6,923 nt of DNA, from contig JAQTNV010000096.1 in NCBI GenBank assembly GCA_028713675.1, positions 1 to 6,923 on the forward strand. Reading direction: 5' to 3'. The translations under genes and the position numbers were made by a program. This document shows positions 1 through 6,600 of this stretch, one piece after another; within the stretch, counting starts at the first letter, position 1, and each line of letters starts with the position of its first letter. The notes under the pieces are model-generated. The model saw only the letters and a list, made by a program, of their open reading frames with translations. It had not been told where the DNA came from and did no database searches. The DNA comes from a bacterium. Its GTDB lineage: Bacteria; Desulfobacterota; JAPLJL01.

Positions 1-699
<699 letters not shown>

Positions 700-723
700 T
701 AAAATAACTTAAACTGAACCGAG

Positions 724-850
724 TTTATCCGCCTCCGCAGAAGGCTCAGGCTTTTAGCCGTAGGTGAATGCGGAAGGTATAGCGTTAATCGAATAGGGAA
801 ATAATACAAGCTCCGGCGGATGTTCGCAGGGGCGGATAAAGAGGCGGATA
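724..850 (+). other. Multi-arm foldable element with two competing closing stems; possible structured RNA
   Basis: This non-coding stretch between tgt and yajC can close on itself. Bases 724-733 (tttatccgcc) are perfectly complementary to 831-840. Shifted by two bases, 726-735 are perfectly complementary to 841-850, so two mutually exclusive 10-bp stems share one 5' strand. Inside the first, 734-739 (tccgca) pairs with 769-774 (tgcgga) around a small ggct/agcc hairpin (749-752 with 756-759). Weaker arms are possible at 777-780/804-807 and 813-830. The result resembles a junction closed by a long stem. The pairings are read directly from the sequence; expression as RNA and any function are inference. 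It could instead be palindromic repeat DNA. No tRNA, SRP, tmRNA or known riboswitch core was recognised. Confidence 0.35.
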
Positions 851-908
851 ACCCGCCAAAGCTTCCGACTTCGCTAAAGCTAGGTCGGACAAGTTAGCGA
901 CGGCGGGT
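851..908 (+). repeat. Inverted-repeat element with crossing internal stems
   Basis: The ends are a perfect 7-bp inverted repeat, acccgcc at 851-857 and ggcgggt at 902-908. Two further perfect pairings lie inside and cross each other: tccgac (864-869) with gtcgga (884-889), and tcgctaa (871-877) with ttagcga (894-900). They are therefore either alternatives or the two stems of a pseudoknot. The hexamer aaagct occurs twice (858-863 and 876-881), which suggests nested repeat insertion or internal duplication. The element has the look of an intergenic palindromic repeat, but a second copy is not present in this window, so repeat status is inferred. Confidence 0.4.
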
Positions 909-914
909 AATAGC

Positions 915-950
915 ATGGAGGTACCACGGGCTTGGCCCGTGGGGCTCCAT
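915..950 (+). promoter_or_regulatory. Strong hairpin immediately upstream of the yajC ribosome binding site
   Basis: The inner stem is ccacgggc (924-931) with gcccgtgg (935-942), eight perfect pairs around a three-base loop. After a small internal loop (921-923 against 943-944) the outer stem atggag (915-920) pairs with ctccat (945-950). The hairpin ends two bases before the GGAGG of the yajC Shine-Dalgarno sequence. Its ctcc at 945-948 is also complementary to that Shine-Dalgarno, so the two pairings would exclude each other. No T-run follows, so it is not a standard intrinsic terminator. A role in translation control or mRNA stability is possible but unproven; it may instead be a palindromic repeat. 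Confidence 0.45.
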
Positions 951-968
951 CAGGAGGAATCAGGAACC

Positions 969-1445
969 ATGGAAATTTATCAGAAGATCGGAACCCGGTT
1001 GATCACCGGTGGAATAATCGTCCTTGGCAGCCCCGCTTTCCTGCTGGCCATGGGTTCGCCCGCCCCGGGCGGCGGGCAGGCCAAGCCGGGGGCCGACTGG
1101 GGCGGGCTGGTCATGCTGGCCGCGATTTTCGCGATTTTTTACTTCCTCCTGATCCGGCCCCAGCAGAAACGGACCAAGGAGCACCAGGAACTTTTAAAAT
1201 CCCTGAAACGCGGGGATGACGTGATCACCACCGGCGGGATTTTCGGACGGATCGCGGAGATCGACGAGGGGACGGTAATGCTGGAGGTGGCGGAGAAGGT
1301 CAAGATCAAAGTGGCGCGGGACCAGATCGCCGCCAACCGGAGCATGGAACTCAAGCCCGCCCCCGGCAAGGATGAGAAAAAAGGCCCGGACCAGGGCGGC
1401 TCCGGTTCTTTTCTCGATAAGTTGAGAGGGAAAATGGGGAGCTGA
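969..1445 (+). CDS. yajC: Sec translocon accessory subunit YajC
   Basis: YajC is a small inner-membrane protein that associates with SecD and SecF and supports Sec-dependent export. The 158-residue product has a hydrophobic N-terminal stretch (about residues 11-28), a Gly/Pro/Ala-rich linker, and the family membrane segment (about 44-62) followed at once by RPQQKR (63-68). The cytoplasmic domain carries the conserved pattern RGDDVITTGGIFGRI. The C-terminal tail is charged and Gly/Lys-rich and longer than usual; E. coli YajC has about 110 residues in all. The ATG at 969 was chosen because GGAGG (953-957) lies upstream with an 11-base gap. An in-frame ATG at 915 would put the hairpin arms into the protein and has no Shine-Dalgarno. 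The N-terminal hydrophobic stretch before the core helix is an addition compared with E. coli and could be a signal peptide or a second membrane helix. Confidence 0.93.
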   Translation: MEIYQKIGTRLITGGIIVLGSPAFLLAMGSPAPGGGQAKPGADWGGLVMLAAIFAIFYFLLIRPQQKRTKEHQELLKSLKRGDDVITTGGIFGRIAEIDEGTVMLEVAEKVKIKVARDQIAANRSMELKPAPGKDEKKGPDQGGSGSFLDKLRGKMGS

Positions 1446-1453
1446 TCCTGAAT

Positions 1454-1482
1454 TTGAAATGCGAATTCCAAAAAAATATTTT
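1454..1482 (+). promoter_or_regulatory. Candidate sigma-70-type promoter in the AT-rich yajC-secD spacer
   Basis: TTGAAA at 1454-1459 matches five of six bases of the -35 consensus. TATTTT at 1477-1482 matches four of six bases of the -10 consensus. The spacing is 17 bases. The surrounding spacer (1446-1537) is strikingly AT-rich against GC-rich coding sequence, which favours promoter activity but also raises the chance of accidental matches. The -10 overlaps an imperfect AT hairpin, in which 1479-1484 pair with 1490-1495 and flanking A and T runs extend the stem. If real, it would let secD and secF be transcribed without tgt and yajC. Confidence 0.3.
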
Positions 1483-1537
1483 AAGAAATTTAAAATTTTT
1501 ACCGAGATGAATAAGGGAAATTAAAGAGGGAGCCGAT

Positions 1538-3214
1538 ATGTTCAAATCCTTTACTTTGCGGGCCACGATAGTCGGGATCGTCACGCTGGCATCCATTATT
1601 TTTCTGACCCCGACTTTAACGTCCAAGCTTCCGGCCTGGTGGAAAGGGGTTCTGCCGGAGGACAAGATTCATCTCGGACTCGATCTTAAAGGCGGGATCC
1701 ACCTGGTGCTGAGCGTAGAGACCGAGAAAGCCATCGAAAGCACCCTGGACGGGATCGGCTCCGACATCCGCCAACTGGTCAAGAAAGCCGGAATAAATTA
1801 TCTGGAAATCGAGCGCCGGGGCGAGGAAGTGGTGATTTTATTGCCGGACCAGGCCGCGGCCAACAAGACCCAAAAGGACATCCTCGATAAAAGTTACCCC
1901 CGCCTGGCCCTGACCCCCGTGGTCAAGGAAGGGGGCGAGGTGGAAATACACCTGGCCATATCCGCGAAAGAGATGGCGGAGATCCGGGATTACTCGGTGC
2001 GCCAGGGGGTGGAGACCATCCGGAACCGGGTCGACCAGTTCGGGGTGGCGGAACCGGTGATCGTCCGAGAGGGGGATGACCGGATCCTGATCCAGCTCCC
2101 CGGCATCAACGATCCCAAGCGGGCCAAGGAATTGATCGGCCGGACCGCCCGCCTGGAATTCAAAATGGTGGACGAAAACTCTTTAACCGGGGAGAAACTT
2201 TGGGCCCTGGTCGGACAGGCCGAGACAGAAAAACCGGGGATCTCGGACGATCCGGAGGCCCTGAACAAATGGCTGACCGGAAAGATCCCAGAAGACCGGA
2301 TGGTGCTGTTCCAGAAGGTCCGGGACGCCGAAACCGGGAGAACCCGGAGCGAGCCGTTCCTGCTGCAGTCCGCCACCGTGCTTTCTGGGGATGCCCTGCG
2401 CGACGCCGCGGTCAGAATGGACCGCCAGTACGGGACGCCTTACGTGTCGATTACGCTGAACGCGATGGGGGCTCGGACCTTCGAACAGGTGACTTCCGAA
2501 AACGTCAAGCGGAGACTTGCGATCATTCTCGACAATAACGTTCATTCCGCCCCGGTGATCCAGGAGCGGATCCCCGGGGGCCAGGCCTCGATCACCGGCC
2601 GGTTCTCGATGGAGGAGGCCACCGACCTGGCGATCGTCCTCCGGGCCGGGGCTTTGCCCGCGCCCGTGAAAGTCGAGGAGGAACGGGTCGTCGGGCCTTC
2701 CCTGGGAAAGGATTCGATCCGGCGGGGCGAAGTCGCCATGGCTATCGGGACCGGGCTGGTTTTCATTTTCATGCTGATTTACTACCGGTTCGGAGGGGTG
2801 ATCGCCAATCTGGCTCTGATTTTCAACGTGTTCTTTATCCTGGGGGCGCTGGCGGGATTCAAGGCCACGCTGACCTTCCCGGGCATCGCCGGGATCATCC
2901 TCACCATCGGTATGGCGGTCGACGCCAACATCCTGATTTATGAAAGAATGAGGGAGGAGATCCGGCTGGGGAAGACCCCGAGGGCGGTGGTGGAAGCAGG
3001 TTTCGAGCGGGCCACGGCCACCATCATGGACGCCAACCTGACTACCCTGATCGCGGGACTGGTGTTGTTCCAGTTCGGCACCGGTCCGGTCAAGGGTTTC
3101 GCCATCACCCTGAGCATCGGGATCATCACCACGCTTTTCACGGCCTTGATTATCTGCCGACTGATTTTTGATTATCTTTTCACCCGCGGCGCCATGAAGA
3201 AACTTTATCTCTAA
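1538..3214 (+). CDS. secD: Protein translocase subunit SecD
   Basis: SecD forms, with SecF, the RND-type proton-driven membrane complex that pulls preproteins out of SecYEG on the periplasmic side. The 558-residue product is close to normal length. It starts with one membrane helix (about residues 9-27), followed by the GLDLKGG motif (about 47-53) that opens the large periplasmic P1 domain. Conserved blocks include RNRVDQFGVAEP, IQLPGINDP, LDNNVHSAPVI and LRAGALPAPV. Five membrane helices follow from about residue 398 to 545. The fourth membrane segment carries GMAVDANILIYERMREE, with Asp462 at the position of the proton-relay aspartate known from E. coli SecD. The start ATG has a good purine-rich site at 1526-1532 (GAGGGAG). 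It is followed 18 bases later by secF, so the two are surely cotranscribed. No defects are seen. Confidence 0.97.
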   Translation: MFKSFTLRATIVGIVTLASIIFLTPTLTSKLPAWWKGVLPEDKIHLGLDLKGGIHLVLSVETEKAIESTLDGIGSDIRQLVKKAGINYLEIERRGEEVVILLPDQAAANKTQKDILDKSYPRLALTPVVKEGGEVEIHLAISAKEMAEIRDYSVRQGVETIRNRVDQFGVAEPVIVREGDDRILIQLPGINDPKRAKELIGRTARLEFKMVDENSLTGEKLWALVGQAETEKPGISDDPEALNKWLTGKIPEDRMVLFQKVRDAETGRTRSEPFLLQSATVLSGDALRDAAVRMDRQYGTPYVSITLNAMGARTFEQVTSENVKRRLAIILDNNVHSAPVIQERIPGGQASITGRFSMEEATDLAIVLRAGALPAPVKVEEERVVGPSLGKDSIRRGEVAMAIGTGLVFIFMLIYYRFGGVIANLALIFNVFFILGALAGFKATLTFPGIAGIILTIGMAVDANILIYERMREEIRLGKTPRAVVEAGFERATATIMDANLTTLIAGLVLFQFGTGPVKGFAITLSIGIITTLFTALIICRLIFDYLFTRGAMKKLYL

Positions 3215-3232
3215 AAGACGGGAGATAGACGG

Positions 3233-4138
3233 ATGCTAGAACTGATCAAACCGGGAAGCAAGTTCGATTTTGTCGGCTGGCGGTATAAGGGTTTTATCTT
3301 TTCCGGGATTTTAACCGGGATATCCATTTTAGCCGTCCTGATTTTCGGCCATCCCAAGATGGGGGTAGATTTCCGGGGAGGGACCGAGATCCAGGTCAAG
3401 TTCAACCAGGCCGTCCAGATCGACGAGCTCCGGGATGTTCTCGATAAAAGCGGGATCTCCGGGATCTCCGTGCAGCGCTTCGGCGGCCTGGGGGTCCAGG
3501 AATACCTGGTGCGCTTCCCGGTGGCCAAGCAGGAGGACTCGGCCCGGATTCACGAGTCCCTGACCGGCAAATTCGGGGAAAAGGGATTTGAAATCAAGCG
3601 CGAGGAATCGGTCGGCCCCCGGGTGGGGAAGGAACTCCGCAACAAGGCCATGCTGGCCACCATCTTCGCCCTGGTCGGCATCCTGATTTATATCGCTTAC
3701 CGGTTTGAGTTCCGCTTCGGGGTCGGGACGGTGATCGCCACGATCCACGATCTCATCGTCGCCTACGGGGCGATGAAGATCTGCGGTTACGAGCTGAACC
3801 TGACCTCGGTGGCTTCCCTCCTGACCCTGGCCGGCTACTCGGTGAACGACACGGTGGTGGTCTTCGACCGGATCCGGGAGAACATGCGCAAGCTCTCCCG
3901 CCAGCGTTTCGAGGAGGTGATGAACGCCGCGATCAACGAGACCCTTTCCCGCACGATCATCACTTCGGGCGCCACGTTCCTGACGGTAGCGGCGATTTTT
4001 TTCTTCGGGGGGCCGGTGCTCCGGGATTTTTCCTTCGTTCTTTTGATCGGGATCGTGATCGGAACCTATTCCTCCATTTTCATCGCCTCCCCTGTCCTGC
4101 TTTTCTGGAAACAGAAATTCGGGAAGAAGAAGAAATAG
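3233..4138 (+). CDS. secF: Protein translocase subunit SecF
   Basis: SecF is the partner of SecD in the inner membrane. The 301-residue product matches the usual size for a separate SecF. An N-terminal membrane helix (about residues 19-38) is followed by MGVDFRGGTE (Asp46), the SecF counterpart of the SecD GLDLKGG motif, and then a short periplasmic domain. VGPRVG (127-132) leads into the five-helix membrane domain. The signature GYSVNDTVVVFDRIREN starts at Gly201 and includes Asp206 and Asp212 in the region linked to proton transport in this family. The tail is very basic (KQKFGKKKK). The ATG has a GGGAG site at 3220-3224 with eight bases of spacing. Unlike B. subtilis, secD and secF are not fused. 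Confidence 0.97.
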   Translation: MLELIKPGSKFDFVGWRYKGFIFSGILTGISILAVLIFGHPKMGVDFRGGTEIQVKFNQAVQIDELRDVLDKSGISGISVQRFGGLGVQEYLVRFPVAKQEDSARIHESLTGKFGEKGFEIKREESVGPRVGKELRNKAMLATIFALVGILIYIAYRFEFRFGVGTVIATIHDLIVAYGAMKICGYELNLTSVASLLTLAGYSVNDTVVVFDRIRENMRKLSRQRFEEVMNAAINETLSRTIITSGATFLTVAAIFFFGGPVLRDFSFVLLIGIVIGTYSSIFIASPVLLFWKQKFGKKKK

Positions 4139-4222
4139 GTTTTCCCCCGCTCCTGCTTTTCTCCTCCCGGGCGTGAAAACCCCGAACCCCGCCGGGAGAC
4201 AAATCAGTTCAGGTAAGAACGC
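4139..4222 (+). other. Short secF-recJ spacer with pyrimidine tract and weak hairpin
   Basis: The spacer begins with a C/T-rich tract (about 4141-4170). Its end, ctcccgg (4164-4170), can pair with ccgggag (4192-4198), and two more pairs form if G4171 is bulged; the loop is about 16 bases. No T-run follows the right arm, so a terminator is unlikely. No convincing promoter is seen. It may be a weak RNA structure ahead of recJ, whose own Shine-Dalgarno is poor. Confidence 0.3.
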
Positions 4223-6004
4223 ATGAGGTCCAACCGTTCCCGCCTTTCCGCCCGCTGGGAAATCATCCCGGCCGATCCCGCCGCCCGGGACAAGCTGGCG
4301 CGCGAGCTGGAGATCTCCCCGGTCCTGGCCCAGCTTCTGGTCAACCGGGGGATCCGGGAATCGGAATCCGCGTTCCGGTTTCTCAAGCCTTCGCTTTCCG
4401 ACCTGCGCCAGCCTTTCAGCCCCGAACCGCTGCCGGACCTGGACCGGGCGGTGGAGAGGGTGATCCGGGCCGTTTCCGGCCGGGAGAAGATCACCATCTT
4501 CGGCGATTACGATGCCGACGGGATCTCCGCGACGGCCATTCTTTACCTTTTCCTTTCCCGGCTCGGGGTTACGGTGGACTGGGAACTGCCCAACCGGATC
4601 AAAGAGGGCTACGGCCTGAACCCGGAAGCGGTCCGGAAGATCAAGGCCCGGGGCTCCGACCTGATCATCACGGTCGACTGCGGGACGGCCAACCTCGAGG
4701 AAATCGCCCTGGCCCGGGAACTGGGCCTCCCGGTGATCGTGATCGACCACCACGAAGTGGGCGGGGAGCTGCCCCCCGCGCTGGCGGTGGTGAACCCCAA
4801 GCGCAAGGATTCCCGCTTCCCGTTCGGGGACCTGGCCGGGGTGGGCGTGGCCTACTATTTCCTGATCGCCCTGCGCCAGAGACTCAGGGAAACGGGGATG
4901 CTCAACCCCGAAGGCAATAACCTCAGGGAATACCTGGACCTGGTGGCCCTGGGGACCATCGCCGACATGATGCCTCTCCGCGAGGAAAACCGGATCCTGG
5001 TGGCTTTCGGGCTCCGGGAACTGGCCCAGTCCCAGCGGCCCGGGATCCAGGCCCTGCGGAAAGTGGCGGGGACATTCGGAAAGAAACCTGTCTCGGCCGA
5101 GGAGGTCGGGTACTATCTGGCCCCGAGGATCAACGCCGGGGGGCGGCTGGGGGACAGCCAGATCGGGATGAAACTGCTGCTGGCCGGAGACCCGGGCGAG
5201 GCTCGGATGGCGGCCGAAGAGCTGGACCGCTACAACCGGAGCCGGCAGAAGGAAGAGGAGAAGATTCTGCAGGGAGCCAGAAAAAAGATCGCGGAAATAT
5301 TCCCCGCGGCCGGGGACCGGCCGGCCGGCCTGGTCCTGGCCGATCCCGGGTGGCATCCCGGGGTGGTGGGCATCGTGGCTTCCAAGCTGATGGAGGAGCT
5401 TAACCGGCCGGTTTGCCTGATCGCGGTCGCGGAGGGACTGGGCCGGGGGTCCGGACGCTCCCTTCCCGGGATATCCCTGATCCGCATCCTGGGGGAACTT
5501 TCCGCCGACCTGGAGACTTTCGGGGGCCATGAACTCGCCGCGGGTTTCAAAATCCTGCCGGAGACGATTTCCCGCTTTGCGCAGGGTTTTCAGGGCGCGG
5601 TGGGCCGGATGCTGGAAACCGAGCCCGGAGCCTTGGAGCCCGCCATCCGGGTTGACCAGGAACTGGATTATCCCGGGATGCTGGAACTCCTGGATTCGGG
5701 CCTGGAAAATCTGGAGCCCTTCGGGATGGGCAACCCCGAGCCCGTATTCCTCGGGCGGGGCCTGCGGACCCGGGAAGCCGGACTGGTCGGCTCCCGGCAT
5801 CTCAGAATGATCCTGGACTGGGAGAACTCCTCCACCCGGGCCATCGGTTTCGGAATGGCCGGCCGGCACGATCTCAAAACGGGTGATAAATTGGATATCC
5901 TTTTCTGCCTGCGCCGCGATCGGGGCTTTTTCCGAAACGGGAAAACCGGCCCCGCGGCCAGTCTGGTGCTTCAGGATATGAGACGGGCCGGGGAACAGAT
6001 TTGA
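4223..6004 (+). CDS. recJ: Single-stranded-DNA-specific 5'-3' exonuclease RecJ
   Basis: RecJ degrades single-stranded DNA 5' to 3' in the cytoplasm and serves RecF-pathway recombination, mismatch repair and fork processing. The 593-residue product is a full-length DHH-family protein. The catalytic metal motifs are all present: GDYDADG (residues 94-100), VDCG with Asp152, IDHH with Asp175-His176-His177, and GTIADMMPL with Asp248. The DHHA1 half shows RINAGGRLGD, GWHPGVVGIVASKL, GRGSGRS and GGHELAAGF. The last part (about 455-580) fits the OB-fold that binds DNA and includes LEPFGMGNPEPVF. The ATG at 4223 is fixed by an in-frame TAA at 4214-4216, only six bases before it; the ribosome site is weak (AGG at 4211-4213). 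The gene contains no TTA, CTA or TCA codon. Being behind secF is a known arrangement and gives no functional link. Confidence 0.97.
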   Translation: MRSNRSRLSARWEIIPADPAARDKLARELEISPVLAQLLVNRGIRESESAFRFLKPSLSDLRQPFSPEPLPDLDRAVERVIRAVSGREKITIFGDYDADGISATAILYLFLSRLGVTVDWELPNRIKEGYGLNPEAVRKIKARGSDLIITVDCGTANLEEIALARELGLPVIVIDHHEVGGELPPALAVVNPKRKDSRFPFGDLAGVGVAYYFLIALRQRLRETGMLNPEGNNLREYLDLVALGTIADMMPLREENRILVAFGLRELAQSQRPGIQALRKVAGTFGKKPVSAEEVGYYLAPRINAGGRLGDSQIGMKLLLAGDPGEARMAAEELDRYNRSRQKEEEKILQGARKKIAEIFPAAGDRPAGLVLADPGWHPGVVGIVASKLMEELNRPVCLIAVAEGLGRGSGRSLPGISLIRILGELSADLETFGGHELAAGFKILPETISRFAQGFQGAVGRMLETEPGALEPAIRVDQELDYPGMLELLDSGLENLEPFGMGNPEPVFLGRGLRTREAGLVGSRHLRMILDWENSSTRAIGFGMAGRHDLKTGDKLDILFCLRRDRGFFRNGKTGPAASLVLQDMRRAGEQI

Positions 6005-6033
6005 TTTTTTAGGCATGGTTTGATATTCCTATG

Positions 6034-6055
6034 AAAAAGCCGGGTTTGGCTTTTT
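6034..6055 (+). terminator. Intrinsic terminator after recJ
   Basis: Perfect 8-bp stem aaaaagcc (6034-6041) with ggcttttt (6048-6055), loop gggttt. The T-run is within the right arm, and because an A-run precedes the left arm the signal could work in both directions. It sits 30 bases after the recJ stop codon and ends the tgt/sec/recJ block. Confidence 0.8.
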
Positions 6056-6061
6056 GAGTTT

Positions 6062-6069
6062 AGGAGGTG
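6062..6069 (+). promoter_or_regulatory. Near-perfect Shine-Dalgarno for the phasin-like gene
   Basis: AGGAGGTG lies six bases before the ATG at 6076. It is the strongest ribosome site in the window and decides the start: the in-frame GTG at 6067-6069 is part of the site itself and cannot also be the start codon. Confidence 0.85.
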
Positions 6070-6075
6070 AAAAGG

Positions 6076-6327
6076 ATGAGCAACGTTGGAGATAAACTGC
6101 GGGAGCGGCTTCCGGATCTGGATTCCGTCCGGGAAAAACTTAAAACCCGAAAGGACGGACTGGAGGAAAAGACCCGGGAGCTGATCATGGGGATTATGGA
6201 CCGGCTGAACCTTCCGACCCGGGATGAAGTTACTGAACTCAGGGAACGGCTGGACCGCCTGAGCAAGGAAGTAAAAACGATCTCCCGGATGGTCAAGAAG
6301 GACAAAGAGGACGAAGGACAGTCCTGA
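6076..6327 (+). CDS. Small phasin-like coiled-coil protein
   Basis: The 83-residue, highly charged protein has no signal peptide or membrane helix, so it should be cytoplasmic. The N-terminal half is amphipathic and rich in Arg, Lys, Glu and Asp. LPTRDEV (residues 46-52) then opens a perfect heptad series, with hydrophobic residues V52, L55, L59, L62, V66, I69 and V73 spaced alternately 3 and 4, as in a coiled coil. A helix, a Leu-Pro-Thr/Ser-x-x-x-Val hinge and a terminal coiled coil is the pattern of phasin-like proteins (PHA granule-associated) and resembles the BMFP/UbiK group. The tail is Lys/Asp/Glu-rich. No PHA synthase gene is visible here, so a granule role is not supported by context. 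It is the first gene after the recJ terminator and is followed 24 bases later by a ferredoxin gene. Family assignment is by pattern only. Confidence 0.6.
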   Translation: MSNVGDKLRERLPDLDSVREKLKTRKDGLEEKTRELIMGIMDRLNLPTRDEVTELRERLDRLSKEVKTISRMVKKDKEDEGQS

Positions 6328-6351
6328 GCCGGACGATGGGGAATCCGTAAT

Positions 6352-6540
6352 ATGGCCATGCTGATTGCGGGAGGGTGCATCGCCTGCGGGGCCTGCCTGG
6401 AAGAATGCCCGGAAGGGGCGGTTTCCGAAGGCGAGGAAGGCTTCTATATTGATGCGGAAATCTGCAATGAATGCGAAGGCCTGGAAATCGCGCAGTGCGT
6501 GGAAGCCTGTCCGGTTGATTGTATTACCAAGGGAGACTAG
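6352..6540 (+). CDS. 2[4Fe-4S] ferredoxin
   Basis: A 62-residue soluble electron carrier. Cluster one uses C9, C12, C15 (CIACGAC) and C53; cluster two uses C38, C41, C49 and C19, following the usual cross-over pattern with CP after C19 and C53. The second motif is CX2CX7CX3CP rather than CX2CX2CX3CP. The longer loop is the mark of the Allochromatium/YfhL-type ferredoxins, which usually have eight residues there and often very low redox potential. An extra Cys57 is present and is not needed for ligation. The protein is strongly acidic. The ATG at 6352 has a GATGGGGA site nine bases upstream; an ATG at 6358 would remove only two residues. Its redox partner cannot be told from the neighbours. 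Confidence 0.92.
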   Translation: MAMLIAGGCIACGACLEECPEGAVSEGEEGFYIDAEICNECEGLEIAQCVEACPVDCITKGD

Positions 6541-6600
6541 ATTAGAGGCCTGGAAGTTGGGGTTGATTCAGGGATCGGGACCAACTAAGGAGTTTTAGAA

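Noticed and set aside
724-850. Known riboswitch (cobalamin, preQ1, TPP, SAM, c-di-GMP) or housekeeping RNA (SRP, tmRNA, RNase P)
   Set aside because: preQ1 was tempting because of tgt, and isolated GGGAA and GGTGAA strings recall cobalamin, but none of the conserved cores is present in the right order.
915-968. Upstream ATG for yajC adding 18 residues
   Set aside because: The added codons are the arms of a palindromic hairpin, there is no Shine-Dalgarno before 915, and the ATG at 969 has GGAGG upstream and gives a plausible YajC N-terminus.
4164-4198. Terminator after secF
   Set aside because: The stem is short with a large loop and a bulge, and no T-run follows; recJ begins 24 bases later.
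3329-6016. 895-codon open frame on the minus strand
   Set aside because: It is exactly in codon register with secF and recJ, is rich in Pro, Gly, His and Gln as expected for a reverse-complement shadow, crosses both genes and their spacer, and shows no recognisable domain. Both sense genes have full catalytic or family motifs.
6067-6075. GTG start for the phasin-like protein
   Set aside because: The GTG is part of the AGGAGGTG ribosome site; the ATG at 6076 is correctly spaced from it.
6556-6585. Hairpin gttgg/ccaac before ino1
   Set aside because: Only five pairs around a 20-base loop; expected by chance.
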